DNA of 64,000 nucleotides from Thermobifida halotolerans. GTDB lineage: Bacteria > Actinomycetota > Actinomycetes > Streptosporangiales > Streptosporangiaceae. The notes below the pieces were generated by a model. That model made no database searches. It was not told the origin of the DNA and saw only the letters and a program-made list of their open reading frames with translations. The DNA lies in contig NZ_CP063196.1 of NCBI RefSeq assembly GCF_003574835.2, positions 2,356,001 to 2,420,000 on the forward strand, written 5' to 3'. The position numbers and the translations under genes were made by a program. How positions within the stretch are numbered: the first letter of the stretch is position 1; each line of letters begins with the position of its first letter. Shown in pieces: positions 18,077 to 26,439 of this stretch.

Positions 18077-18286
18077 TTATTTTTCTTTCTCTCGCCTAAA
18101 AGCGGCTATATTGTAGAGCAAGCCAGCCATTGCAATAGAAGCCAGAAGAGTTGAAACCAGAAAGGCAAGAAACTTTGTAGCCACACCACTAAAATATTCA
18201 TCAAGCAGCGGTTCAGAAATATCCCGAGAATAGTAGAAAGAGAAACAGAAAAACAAAAACCACAGCACTATGAGTAATTTTCTCAT
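18077..18286 (-). CDS. small two-TM protein, immunity-like
   Basis: 69 residues from an ATG with GGAG 5-6 nt upstream. Two membrane segments: LLIVLWFLFFCFSFYY and FLAFLVSTLLASIAMAGLLYNIAAF, ending in RREKEK. The gene is AT-rich compared with its surroundings. Its ATG overlaps the stop of the decayed frame upstream (ATGA), which follows a polymorphic-toxin-like tail. Small two-helix membrane proteins directly downstream of toxin tails are commonly immunity proteins, so that role is inferred from position. A longer in-frame ORF to 18,484 exists but is probably readthrough of the upstream gene. Confidence 0.5.
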   Translation of the reverse strand: MRKLLIVLWFLFFCFSFYYSRDISEPLLDEYFSGVATKFLAFLVSTLLASIAMAGLLYNIAAFRREKEK

Positions 18287-18925
18287 TTTTCTCCAGCCTG
18301 GGGTGTCGACTTCCAGGCAAGCCGACACCCCCTCTTTGCACATGAAAGGGACGTCTCGCCACGCGTGCCTCCCACCAAATCCCCAATGGTGGATGACATT
18401 GGACCGGCGATGCGCTCCAGGCCTATACCTAAATGGAAGATGCAAAGCCTCCCCGAAGGCAATATTGGGACCCACCTTTCCCAAAAGGGACGCAATCCAT
18501 CTTCCGGCCCCCCTAAAATCATTGCCGACGCACCGGCCGTAGCAGCTTCTACAGCGTAGCTACCAAAAGTTTTCTCCCCTGGAGAGATAGTGGTTCACTG
18601 CATTCACCCCTGCACCGATCGCTCCCACGACAATCAAGCCACCCAGGCCAGCACATATTCCGGCAGTAGCAGCGAGGCACGCTGTAATCGCAATTCCAGA
18701 AACGATACCGACTCCGATTTTCGCCCAATCTTTCCAGGTCATTCCAGAGACGTGGTCGGTTACCGAGTTCCAAGAATCTCTTACCGAGTTCCCTGCGGAC
18801 TGCCACCAACTCTGCCCACTTCTTGCGTTGCTGACCGCTTCTTCTCCGGGGTTCCTAGAGGGACCGGAGTAGGGGTTCCTCTGCTGTACCGCGGCATAAC
18901 TGCTTCCCTTGGCCGAAACAGACAT
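18283..18925 (-). pseudogene. polymorphic-toxin-like C-terminal remnant
   Basis: An ORF from 18,925 to 18,560 gives WNSVTDHVSGMTWKDWAKIG then a Gly/Ala-rich hydrophobic segment (IAITACLAATAGICAGLGG), a pattern seen before C-terminal toxin domains of secreted polymorphic toxins. A one-base shift at about 18,565 would continue it (GSYAVEAATAGASAMILGG) to 18,283. No secretion domain precedes it, and its 5' side abuts the zeta-toxin frame. It is therefore a displaced 3' fragment, AT-richer than its neighbours. The toxin activity is not identifiable. Confidence 0.5.
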
Positions 18926-19725
18926 GGAGGGCGCACCGTAGTACCGGCCACGTAGGCCTCCAGCCAGGTGCAGGCGGTATCCGGTGTCAAGGGGGCGTCG
19001 CGTTCGCGTTTGGCGGCGGCCGCGGCCGCTCCCGGTGTCGGATCGGTCCACCCCCCGGTGGGGGTGCGAGTGTTGGTGAACAACACCTCCCCCGCCCGGT
19101 TGGTGATGTCCAGGCGTTGTATGTGGGGACTGTCCTCCAGGGCCTGAAGCGTGGCCGGGACCATCCGATAGGAGATCTCGTGCGCCTCTGCCGGGGTCCA
19201 GCGGGCCGCTGTTTCCGGGGCCTTCAAGAAACGGTCCACGGTGGACAGCAGGCTTGTGCGCTCGGGGACGGCCAGTCCGATCGCCTCCACCCGGTAGCCC
19301 GCCTCCTTGAACCTTTGCGCGGTCTGCACGATCATGAGCGGATTGCGGAAGGTTCCTTCCAGCAGGACGCTGTAGCGCTCCTGGAGGGCGTACTCCAGTG
19401 ACCGTTTCACCCACTCCCCGGAGGCTTGGGCGGTGGCGTCGGGCATGGCCAGGATGTCCGTGCGCACGATCTCGCGATAGCGGGGGTGGAAGGGCCTCAG
19501 GTCGTCGCCGATGATCGGGACGAGACGATCGGGGTGGCGTTCCTTGACACTCTCGACGGCGCGGCTCTTGCCCGCCCCGGGTTGTCCTCCAAGAAGCACC
19601 AGCACCGGATCGTCCGGGGTGGCGGAGTACTCTCCGAAGACGAAGTCGCGGACACTGCGTCTGGGCCGTTCGAAGAAGTAGTCGAGTCGTTCGTGGCTGA
19701 GGGCGTATTCTTCGGGCACCGTCAA
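18781..19725 (-). CDS. zeta-toxin family kinase
   Basis: 314 codons from a TTG overlapping the upstream gene's stop (TTGA); a GTG two codons later is also possible. Walker A is GGQPGAGKSRAVES (~residue 45), followed by DDLRPFHPRY with the substrate-site acid and LLEGTFRNPLMI, as in zeta/PezT kinases. Known family activity: phosphorylation of UDP-N-acetylglucosamine, which blocks cell-wall synthesis. The C-terminal ~55 residues overlap another protein-like frame in the same strand and look like readthrough past a rearrangement junction near 18,950. The kinase core of ~255 residues seems complete. Confidence 0.8.
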   Translation of the reverse strand: MTVPEEYALSHERLDYFFERPRRSVRDFVFGEYSATPDDPVLVLLGGQPGAGKSRAVESVKERHPDRLVPIIGDDLRPFHPRYREIVRTDILAMPDATAQASGEWVKRSLEYALQERYSVLLEGTFRNPLMIVQTAQRFKEAGYRVEAIGLAVPERTSLLSTVDRFLKAPETAARWTPAEAHEISYRMVPATLQALEDSPHIQRLDITNRAGEVLFTNTRTPTGGWTDPTPGAAAAAAKRERDAPLTPDTACTWLEAYVAGTTVRPPCLFRPREAVMPRYSRGTPTPVPLGTPEKKRSATQEVGRVGGSPQGTR

Positions 19726-19958
19726 CGTTCCAGTTCTTCCAGTTCGCGGACCCAGCGGCGGGTGTGTTCGCGGATGGCCTCACGGTCGTTGTGATCAACG
19801 CTGCGGCGTTCATTGCGCAGGGCCATGATCCTGCTGCTCCAGTACTCCTCTTCCTCGGGGGTCTTGGCGGCCCTGCCCAACTCGATGTAGCGGCCGGTGA
19901 GCGCGGTCGCGGTGTCGCAGAGGACGTCGTACAGAACGTTGATGTCGTCGGTGCTCAA
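19722..19958 (-). CDS. putative zeta antitoxin
   Basis: 78 residues from a TTG preceded by GGAGG at 5 nt. The longer ATG form at 20,048 lacks such a site. The product is almost wholly charged and helical (LYDVLCDTATALTGRYIELGRAAKTPEEEEYWSS... split across two helices) and ends in RRWVRELEELER. It overlaps the zeta gene by 4 bp, the usual arrangement for a labile antitoxin made first. It is not clearly homologous to epsilon. Assignment rests on operon position, size and helical character. Confidence 0.65.
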   Translation of the reverse strand: MSTDDINVLYDVLCDTATALTGRYIELGRAAKTPEEEEYWSSRIMALRNERRSVDHNDREAIREHTRRWVRELEELER

Positions 19959-20100
19959 CGGAACCTCCGAAGGGGTCGTGTTCGTGTTCTGGTCGGCTTC
20001 ACGGCGTTGACCGACCGTTACTGCTGCTCCTCGTCTCGGTGATCTCACCTCGTGTCGTCTCGGGGGTCAAGGGCGGGGCTGAGAATGGTTTCGTCGACGA

Positions 20101-20724
20101 TCAGTCGACCACGCGCCGGGTGCCCCAGTAGCGGGCTCCTCCGCCCATGTAGTAGCCGCCCCGGTCGGCCTTCAAATCGATGATCTCGATGTCGCGTCGC
20201 GAGTTGGGGGCGTGGATCATCTGCCGGTTGCCCAGGTACATGCCGACGTGGGTCGGGGGAGCGCCGGGGGCGCCTTCGGAGGCGAAGTAGATGAGGTCTC
20301 CTGGTTGCAGGGCGGCCAGGTCCTGGTCGGTCAGTGCGGAGCCGCGGCCGTTGACCGGTTCGATGGCCAGCAGGTCGTCCTGCGCGAACTGCGTCGTGGT
20401 GGTGCGCGTCAGGGACACCCCGGCGGCGGCGTAGGCCTGCTGGACCAGGGAGGAGCAGTCGCAGTTGTGGTACCTGTCCTTCGCGGTGGGGTCGCCGCGC
20501 GGGCCCTCGATGGTTTTCAGGGGGTCCATGCACTGGCCGCCCCACACGTACGGCGATCCCACGTGCTGGGTGGCCCAGGCGATCGCCGTAGCGGCGGCTC
20601 CTGAGGCGCCCGCGCCGTAGCCTCCAGCCGTCGCCACGGGAATGGCGTCGTACTTACAGTGTCGACTGACCGTAATGTGAGAACGGCAGGATGCGATCCA
20701 TGACCGAGAACTCGTCCTCTTCAC
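20101..20724 (-). CDS. NlpC/P60 peptidase, 5' truncated
   Basis: The C40 peptidase domain is evident: AWATQHVGSPYVWGG, catalytic Cys in NCDCSSLVQQAYAAAG, LQPGDLIYF, catalytic His in PTHVGMYLG, then MIHAPN. These cell-wall endopeptidases, often fused behind a lytic transglycosylase, open peptidoglycan for conjugation machines. Homology begins only near 20,655. The first ~25 codons (MKRTSSRSW...) are probably not native, so the N-terminal membrane or glycosylase domain has been lost. It diverges from the transfer-like genes at 20,700-22,665. Confidence 0.72.
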   Translation of the reverse strand: MKRTSSRSWIASCRSHITVSRHCKYDAIPVATAGGYGAGASGAAATAIAWATQHVGSPYVWGGQCMDPLKTIEGPRGDPTAKDRYHNCDCSSLVQQAYAAAGVSLTRTTTTQFAQDDLLAIEPVNGRGSALTDQDLAALQPGDLIYFASEGAPGAPPTHVGMYLGNRQMIHAPNSRRDIEIIDLKADRGGYYMGGGARYWGTRRVVD

Positions 20725-21317
20725 TGTGGGACGTGGGGCGGTCGCAGGACTCCTTCAGAAGTCAGAGAAGGGCCTCCCACGATGCCGTGCTGATTCCTGC
20801 CGCCCCCGAACACCTCGGCCATGCGCTTCTCGTCCGGGACCTGCTGCAGGCGGTGGGAGAGGACATCCCCCTGACGCTGTACGTCGCCCAGGCACGCAGA
20901 TTGGACGACGATCCCCACGTCCAGCAGGTGGTGGTGGCCCCCTCGACCGTGCGTGGACTGGTCGACGCCTCCGCGGTGATCTCCCGGTGGCCGCACACGC
21001 TGGCGCGTCCGGTGCTGCTGGTGGTGCGCGACGCCCCGCTGCCCCCACCGCCGACCGTGGTGCGGCACACCCACGCCCTGGCCGAGCGGGTGGAATGGAC
21101 GCTGGAGGTTCCCTACCTGCCCGGCCTGCGCATGGTCTATGAGCCCGCCGAGGCACTGCGGGGCAGGGGCCGAAACGTCGCTCGGGCGCGCCGGACGCTG
21201 ACCCGGATCCGCCAGATCCTGTGCACCGCGACGTACCTCGCCGCGCACTCCCCCCGCCCGGAGTCGGTGCCCTCTCTGGTTCTGGACACCTCCTCCTCCC
21301 CGCTCACCAGCGCGTGA
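20700..21317 (+). CDS. hypothetical mobile-element protein
   Basis: 205 residues from the ATG at 20,700 (AGGA about 9 nt upstream); an ATG at 20,691 is also possible. I do not recognise a family. The middle is mixed alpha/beta with no membrane segment; the C-terminal part is basic (RGRGRNVARARRTLTRIRQIL). It is the first of four closely spaced rightward genes that include pilin-like and anchored proteins, so a role in element transfer is plausible. Confidence 0.5.
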   Translation: MTENSSSSLWDVGRSQDSFRSQRRASHDAVLIPAAPEHLGHALLVRDLLQAVGEDIPLTLYVAQARRLDDDPHVQQVVVAPSTVRGLVDASAVISRWPHTLARPVLLVVRDAPLPPPPTVVRHTHALAERVEWTLEVPYLPGLRMVYEPAEALRGRGRNVARARRTLTRIRQILCTATYLAAHSPRPESVPSLVLDTSSSPLTSA

Positions 21318-21338
21318 GCCGACACGGAAGACCCCACC

Positions 21339-21677
21339 ATGGAACCGCTCTTGCTGCTGACGGACGCTGCCCTGTTCCTGGCGGACACGACCGAGTCCCC
21401 GGCCCCGGGAGGCAACTATCCGGACTGGGACTCCCCGGCGGTCGCGCCGCCCGGCCTGGACGAGTACGCCACCACCTGGATCGGATGGGCCTACTGGATC
21501 GCCGCGCTCGTGGCGTTCTTCGGACTGGTCGCCTCGGGGATCATGCTGATGGTCGGCAAGTTGGCGTCCCGGTCGGCGACATCCGCTGACGGCCTGCGCC
21601 ACGCGGTCTCGGTGATCTTCGGCGCCTGCCTGGTGGTCATGGCCACCTCCATCGTCGCCGGACTGTTCGCGACCTGA
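21339..21677 (+). CDS. VirB2/TrbC-like membrane protein
   Basis: 112 residues with a short acidic periplasmic-type N-terminal part and two membrane helices, WAYWIAALVAFFGLVASGIMLMVG and AVSVIFGACLVVMATSIVAGLFA. This is the layout of pilin-like subunits in actinobacterial conjugative elements. Its stop overlaps the next ATG (TGATG). The assignment is by topology and context, not by a specific motif. Confidence 0.5.
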   Translation: MEPLLLLTDAALFLADTTESPAPGGNYPDWDSPAVAPPGLDEYATTWIGWAYWIAALVAFFGLVASGIMLMVGKLASRSATSADGLRHAVSVIFGACLVVMATSIVAGLFAT

Positions 21678-22444
21678 TGTCCACACCCGCACAGATCGCC
21701 GCCCGGGCCGCACGCACCCGCCGCCGTCTTCTCCTGGCCGCCGCCGCGTTCCTGGTCGTGCTGGCCCTGGTCGTCGGCTGGCTGCTGGGCCGGGCCGGCA
21801 CCGCGCAGACTCCGACGGCGTCTTCGAGCCCGCAGGCCAGCCCGGCCCCCTCCGCCACAGCGGACACCTTCGTGCCCCTGGCCGGAGAGAACCTGGCTCT
21901 GGGCCAGTACCAGGTGAACTATCCCCGCACCCCCGAAGGCGCCGTCTCGGCGGCCATCGCCGCCGTCCAGGCACTCTCGACCAATGACGCCCAGGCCCTG
22001 GCGGAGGCCATCGGCGTCTACCACGGCGGTGAGATCACCACCGAGGAGGTCAAGCAGTACATCCTGCCCCTTCGTGCCCATGAGATCGACTGGAACCGGC
22101 CCGACGGAACCACCTTCGATGAGGAATCCTTTCCCGCGGCGGGCTCCTATTTCTACATCACTCCCATCGGAGTGTGGTGGGAAGAGACCGACTCCTCCAC
22201 GGTACGCGTGCAGATTCTGGCCACCGAGGAGATCAGCGACGGCAAGGGACTGGTGTTCAAGCGGCGCTACATCCACGGCCGCCTGATGCGCTGGAACCCC
22301 ACGCTCCGCTCCGGCGACTGGGTGGTCGAGGAGAACCAGGACCCCTCCTCGGAGGACTTCTACGTGTACGAAGAGGAGAACTACACTCTGGACAACCCCG
22401 CATGGACGCCGATCTCCTTCCCTGAATGGGACGACAGCGAATGA
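21677..22444 (+). CDS. membrane-anchored protein, transfer-associated
   Basis: 255 residues. One N-terminal membrane anchor (RRLLLAAAAFLVVLALVVGWLLG) is followed by an Ala/Pro/Ser linker, then an extracellular domain with GAVSAAIAAVQALSTNDAQ and several acidic strands. Single-pass proteins like this, placed after a pilin-like gene, resemble VirB8/TcpC-type assembly factors, but no signature is visible. It is translationally coupled to both neighbours (TGATG and ATGA overlaps). Function unknown. Confidence 0.55.
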   Translation: MSTPAQIAARAARTRRRLLLAAAAFLVVLALVVGWLLGRAGTAQTPTASSSPQASPAPSATADTFVPLAGENLALGQYQVNYPRTPEGAVSAAIAAVQALSTNDAQALAEAIGVYHGGEITTEEVKQYILPLRAHEIDWNRPDGTTFDEESFPAAGSYFYITPIGVWWEETDSSTVRVQILATEEISDGKGLVFKRRYIHGRLMRWNPTLRSGDWVVEENQDPSSEDFYVYEEENYTLDNPAWTPISFPEWDDSE

Positions 22445-22665
22445 AGCGCGCCTGGATCGTTGTTGTCTGCACGGTTCTCGCGGTGCTGATGACCGCGTCG
22501 TCGGCCGCCGCCGACGCCTTCGACCCGCACTCGCCAGAAGAACTGCGCGACCACGGATGGGCTGAACACACCGCAGATCTAGAGAACAGGCTCGGGTGGG
22601 AGACCGGTGAGCAGGCCACCATCTTCTGCAAGACAAAGACAGAAGTGACCGAGGACGACAACTGA
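22441..22665 (+). CDS. small secreted protein
   Basis: 74 residues from an ATG overlapping the previous stop. A signal peptide is clear (MKRAWIVVVCTVLAVLMTAS-SAAADA). The mature part is short and acidic. Transcription runs straight into an IS630 fragment 17 bp later, so this may be the surviving start of a longer protein or of a longer operon. Confidence 0.5.
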   Translation: MKRAWIVVVCTVLAVLMTASSAAADAFDPHSPEELRDHGWAEHTADLENRLGWETGEQATIFCKTKTEVTEDDN

Positions 22666-22681
22666 GGTTAAATTTGTGGGG

Positions 22682-23302
22682 TTACGGCTCAAGGGTGAGT
22701 CCGGCTCCGGCGAGGAATCCATCAATCAGGGCGGGCCGGCACCGCACCGGTGCGAGCCGACGGGCGACCAGTTCGGCAAGCTCGTCGATGTGGGCAACCG
22801 CCAGGTTGCCCAGACCGCGTTTGAGGACCGCCCCCACACCCTCGACCGGGTTGAGTCCGGGTGAGTGAGCGGGCAGACGCACCACGCTGAGCCGGTCCCG
22901 ACCACACAGGCGGCGGCGCATCGCCGCGCTGGTGTGCCGGTTGAGGTTGTCCCAGACCAGCACGACCGAGCCGCCCAACCGTCGATGCGCGGCATCGAGC
23001 AGTGCGATGGAGTCGGCCTCGGTGAAGGAGGCGTTCTCCCCGGACTTCTGGTGTTCCACGCGGGTGCGGGAGAACAGCCGGGACACACAGCCGCCGCGGT
23101 GGCAGGCCGGGGCGGCGGTGACCCGCCCCTGCTGTGCCGGCGCAGCACTCACCGGAGTGTGTCCGCGTCTGCTCCACGTCCGTGCCCCGGGCGGCCCTGA
23201 GCCCCTTGCCCGGACTCGTCCTCGACGACGATCCAGGCGCCCAGGTCGCCCGCAGTCTTTTGACCACCGGCCAGTCCCGGCACCCCCAGTCGGTGATCGC
23301 AC
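22682..23302 (-). pseudogene. IS630-family transposase remnant
   Basis: The DDE_3 C-terminal part is intact in one frame: VVLVWDNLNRHTSAAMRRRL, the LPAHSPGLNPVEGVGAVLKR block with the last acidic residue, and LAELVARRLAP. Upstream parts (RGRTWSRRGHTPV, VSRLFSRTRVEHQKSG) are in shifted frames and the N-terminal HTH is missing. The fragment separates the transfer-like operon from a toxin tail that probably belonged to another gene. Confidence 0.8.
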
Positions 23303-23340
23303 TCTCGTCGCGCTGAACCGCCCGCGCCCGGTGCCCGGGC

Positions 23341-23646
23341 CCCAACAGCGTCGACCAGCAAATCAGAGAGGGGTTTAAAAAGTTCGACAGCATTAGAGGG
23401 GATTATTACGAGGAAGGAAATATTGCAGTCGACGCCAGGGGGAGTATATCGAAAGATGTCGCCATCCAAGGACTGGAGGGGCGAGTCGGTCGATACATCA
23501 AGGCGAACGATGAAAGGATTGGGTTTATTGGACAGATAGACATCTACACCCAGGATGGATCAAAGATAACCTACAAGAATAAAGAGATATACGAAAACGG
23601 AAACATTGTTCGATACTGGGATGGAGAAAGATGGCAAACTCCGTAA
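23341..23646 (+). pseudogene. toxin-like C-terminal tail, no start
   Basis: An open frame without a start codon, opening at the edge of the IS630 remnant. It encodes about 100 residues: SVDQQIREGFKKFDSIRGDY, then RVGRYIKANDERIGFIGQID and IVRYWDGERWQTP. The segment is AT-rich and protein-like, and overlaps the start of the next gene by 16 bp. A C-terminal domain overlapping a following unrelated ORF is the classic polymorphic toxin/immunity arrangement. The 5' part of the parent gene was removed by the IS. Toxin activity cannot be named. Confidence 0.5.
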
Positions 23647-24602
23647 AGGTCTACACCCGAACTGGTCAGGGGATCGGGCGCGTCTCCTATCTGTTGGCGA
23701 CGGTTCTGGGATCCAGACTCTGCAGTGTTTCCACCAAGTCTGCGTTCTTTAGATCGAATCTCGAATCGCTGACCGGGATCCCCGGGGATCTTGACGTGCT
23801 TCTGGGGCCGACAGATCTTCTGGAATTCGGAGATCCGGGCACACTGGAGGAGACGGCACTGGAAAGATTCGAGTACGAGATTTCCCTGGAGTTCAGGGGG
23901 GTGATCGAAGAGAGAACTGAGGAGTTTCTGAGGAGCCTCGGGAGTCTTGTATTTCCGAAGATGACCGAAACGAACCTCGCCATGGTCTATGCCGGAGACG
24001 GCGACACTGTGTACGATCTTTTCGTTCCCGGACGGGGCATACGCAGCATCTCTCCCCCCGCTGATATCTACGACGAGGCTTTTCGTCAGAAAATCACCTC
24101 GGTGTTGACTGAGTATCAAGAAGACCTGGGCAAACCGACTGGAACTCTCGACGGAAACTGTCGAATCTACGCTGCAGGGAGAAGAGTGGTCCTCGAACCC
24201 GTCACTCGAGGAGGAACCGAATCCACAGGGTCACCTCTGGTTGGCTTTATGGCAGAACACGTTGACGAGGCCATCGTCGGCCAGTTGGCCACCGCTATCC
24301 TCGAACGATCTGCAGTCGTCCAAGCCCCCGCGTCTATTCCTTTCGAGGACGTCATCCTGTCTTTTCTGCAGGTAACCAGGGAACAGTTTGTGGACAGAGT
24401 CTCCTGTTTCTTGATCCAGGCGACCGACCAGGAAATGAAAATCACTTCACAAATACTTCGTCTCGGCGAGGAGGGATTGTTCGCTCCGAAATCCGGATCT
24501 CCCCATAAACTGCTCTATCGGAGCCCGACTCCCGACACCGAGACAGAACTCGGGGAAGTGGTTCGGAAGATCCTTCTCCGGCAGGCTCCGAAGACACCCT
24601 GA
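23631..24602 (+). CDS. hypothetical, possible immunity protein
   Basis: 323 residues, soluble, with lower GC than the surrounding chromosome. I recognise no family. The sequence is mixed alpha/beta (RVSYLLATVLGSRLCSVSTK, FEYEISLEFRGVIEERTEE) with no signal peptide. It begins inside the end of the toxin-like tail (16-bp overlap) and its stop overlaps the next small ORF (TGATG). Position suggests an immunity or partner protein. At 323 residues it is long for an immunity protein, so this is tentative. Confidence 0.55.
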   Translation: MANSVKVYTRTGQGIGRVSYLLATVLGSRLCSVSTKSAFFRSNLESLTGIPGDLDVLLGPTDLLEFGDPGTLEETALERFEYEISLEFRGVIEERTEEFLRSLGSLVFPKMTETNLAMVYAGDGDTVYDLFVPGRGIRSISPPADIYDEAFRQKITSVLTEYQEDLGKPTGTLDGNCRIYAAGRRVVLEPVTRGGTESTGSPLVGFMAEHVDEAIVGQLATAILERSAVVQAPASIPFEDVILSFLQVTREQFVDRVSCFLIQATDQEMKITSQILRLGEEGLFAPKSGSPHKLLYRSPTPDTETELGEVVRKILLRQAPKTP

Positions 24603-24751
24603 TGGACTTCACGCGGACGAACATTTCCATCCCAGAGGAGAGGAACTTGCTGCTCGGCCTGCTTCATCCTGGATCACCCAGTTTCCAGCAATTTTTCTAC
24701 GACTACGACAACGAGGCAGAATCCGCTTTCTCCCCGATTGGCACCAGATAG
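24602..24751 (+). CDS. small ORF coupled to upstream gene
   Basis: 49 codons starting in a TGATG overlap with the upstream 323-residue gene. The product, MDFTRTNISIPEERNLLLGL..., is soluble and mixed, with no family recognised. It may be the start of a longer protein cut by the adjacent IS5 remnant (IS-like end at about 24,820). Confidence 0.4.
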   Translation: MDFTRTNISIPEERNLLLGLLHPGSPSFQQFFYDYDNEAESAFSPIGTR

Positions 24752-24819
24752 GTCTAGGACATGAAGCACTTTCCGCACGGAGAGGAATACATCCCGGACT
24801 GGCTGTGTAAGAAATTCTG

Positions 24820-25129
24820 AGAGGGTGTCTAAAAAGGGTTACTTTGGTAGCTGGCTCAGGCGGCGTAGCAGAGTGGGGCTCATCGCGAGGTAGAGAACGT
24901 TCTCCGAAACCGAGGCCAGATACTCGTAGTCCTTGGCCGTGCGGCGGTAGCGGTCCAGCCACGCGAAGGTCCGTTCCACCACCCAGCGGCGGGGCACCAC
25001 CGCGGCGGAAGCAGCCGCCGGGCACCTCCTGCGCCCACCCGACAGGCCAGCACGTTGCTGATCTCGCGGCGGCCACGAAACCGCGGGGCGCCCCCAGGTC
25101 TTGACCCGGGAAACCGGTACAGCGATCAC
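24820..25129 (-). pseudogene. IS5-family transposase 3' remnant
   Basis: The leftward frame ends with [17 protein letters not shown] and [21 protein letters not shown], the well-known C-terminal signature (with the last DDE Glu) of IS112-like IS5 transposases. Only about 60 residues are recognisable. An IS end-like sequence, GAGGGTGTCTAAAAAGGGTT, precedes it at 24,820. This element differs from the IS at 11,632. Confidence 0.75.
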
Positions 25130-25227
25130 CCTTCCGCGTCCAGCGGAGCGGCGGGACTAGCACGTCGTCGGGCCGTCACGGCTCCGCCACCCACCCCAGG
25201 ACATTCCAGCCACCCTTTCAGAGCGGC

Positions 25228-25481
25228 CGGACTGGAGGAGAAGGAGCGGACGGCCCGCGAACTGCGGCACAGTTTTTGTCAGCCTGCTGTCGGACCGCGG
25301 CGTTCCGATCGAGGCGATCAGTCTGCTGGCCGACCACGACGGCACCACACCACCGAGCGGGTCACCGGCATCGGTCGCGGCCGGTGCGCCGCTCAGCGGT
25401 GCAGGCGATGGATCAGATCCTGGGAAAGAGGATGACGAGAGACACATCCGAAGGGGTGGAGTGGCGCTGAACGCCGCGACT
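25228..25481 (+). pseudogene. tyrosine recombinase 3' fragment
   Basis: EEKERTARELRHSF, then after a frameshift VSLLSDRGVPIEAISLLADHDG, matches the catalytic end of actinobacterial integrases (ARELRHSFVSLLS...GVPIEEISLLAGH). After another shift TTTERV and KEDDERHI fit the region around and after the nucleophile. It points at the tRNA-Pro gene 56 bp away, the normal position of an integrase next to its attachment site. Confidence 0.7.
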
Positions 25482-25536
25482 CCACCAGACGCACAGAACG
25501 GGCTTCCCGAAGCTGGGAAACCCGTTCTGACCTGCG

Positions 25537-25610
25537 TCGGGACGGCGGGATTTGAACCCACGACCCCTTGACCCCCAGTCAAGTGCGCTGCCAAACTGCG
25601 CTACGTCCCG
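25537..25610 (-). tRNA. tRNA-Pro (GGG)
   Basis: On the minus strand: acceptor CGGGACG pairs with CGTCCCG, D-arm AGCGCAGTTTGGCAGCGC, anticodon loop CTGGGGGTCAAG with anticodon GGG, T-arm GTGGGTTCAAATCCCGC, discriminator A. No CCA is encoded. The 3' end faces the accessory region on its left, and an integrase fragment sits beside it, so it is probably the attachment site of an integrative element. I did not find the matching direct repeat at the far end. Confidence 0.93.
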
Positions 25611-25865
25611 GTGCCAGCGGCCCTTGCGCCCGCCAACGGGTTCAACCTTAGCGCATCACACGGCATGGTCGTGACAGTTTTCGCGCCCCTGAAGGGGGCA
25701 CGCACTCGGGACGTCGGAAGCGGTGCGGGAGGGCAACGACGGGACGCCCGGGCGGAACGCGGATGACCACGCCAGCCCTGCACACGTCCCGCAGAACCGC
25801 GGACCTATGTGTTCCGTGGAGTCGGATTCCTGGACTCTGGTACCACCTGACCAGAGGAGGGCATC

Positions 25866-26070
25866 GTGGGACGCCGCGGATACCCGACCGAGCTCCGGCG
25901 CAAGGTCCTGGACCTGGTCGAGACTGGTCGCGGACGTGGCACGCGATCTGGACATCAGCACCGAAACCGTCGACACCCGGCGCCGCCAGGACCGCATCGG
26001 CTGCGGCCTGACGCCCGGAGAAGCCACGCGGGCCGAACCGGAGCGCCGCCGCTGGCGGGCCGGGCGGTTG
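25866..26070 (+). pseudogene. IS3-type OrfA relic
   Basis: MGRRGYPTELRRKVLDLVE, then after a frameshift VADVARDLDISTETVDTRRRQ, is the N-terminal HTH of an IS3-family OrfA (usual form: VADVARDLGISEQTIYTWRRQ). Nothing of OrfB is recognisable. The following ~360 bp to 26,430 show no gene. Confidence 0.6.
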
Positions 26071-26439
26071 TGGCCGGGACTGCTTCTCCGGACCGGTCGG
26101 AACTCCGTTGACCGTGCTGCGCCAGTACATCGAGGACCGTCAGCGCCCGCTCCGGCAGCCGGGCGGGATATTCACAACTTGATTCACCTCCGGCCCGAAG
26201 GCCGGAGCATCCTCGGACGCCACCGGTGGGGACCGACCACGCCCGGAGCCGGGCCCTCTGGCCTCGAGCGCACCAGATCCCGTGGAGACCTGCCGGTCGC
26301 GTTCCACGAGACGGCTGCCGGATGCCCGTATCCGCTGCCCGCGCACCATGCTGGGACGGATTTCGGTCACTCAAAACCGCGCGATGGGATCTGACCGATC
26401 GTAGGAATCCGTCGACGTATATCCGGGAGGTCAGGCGGA

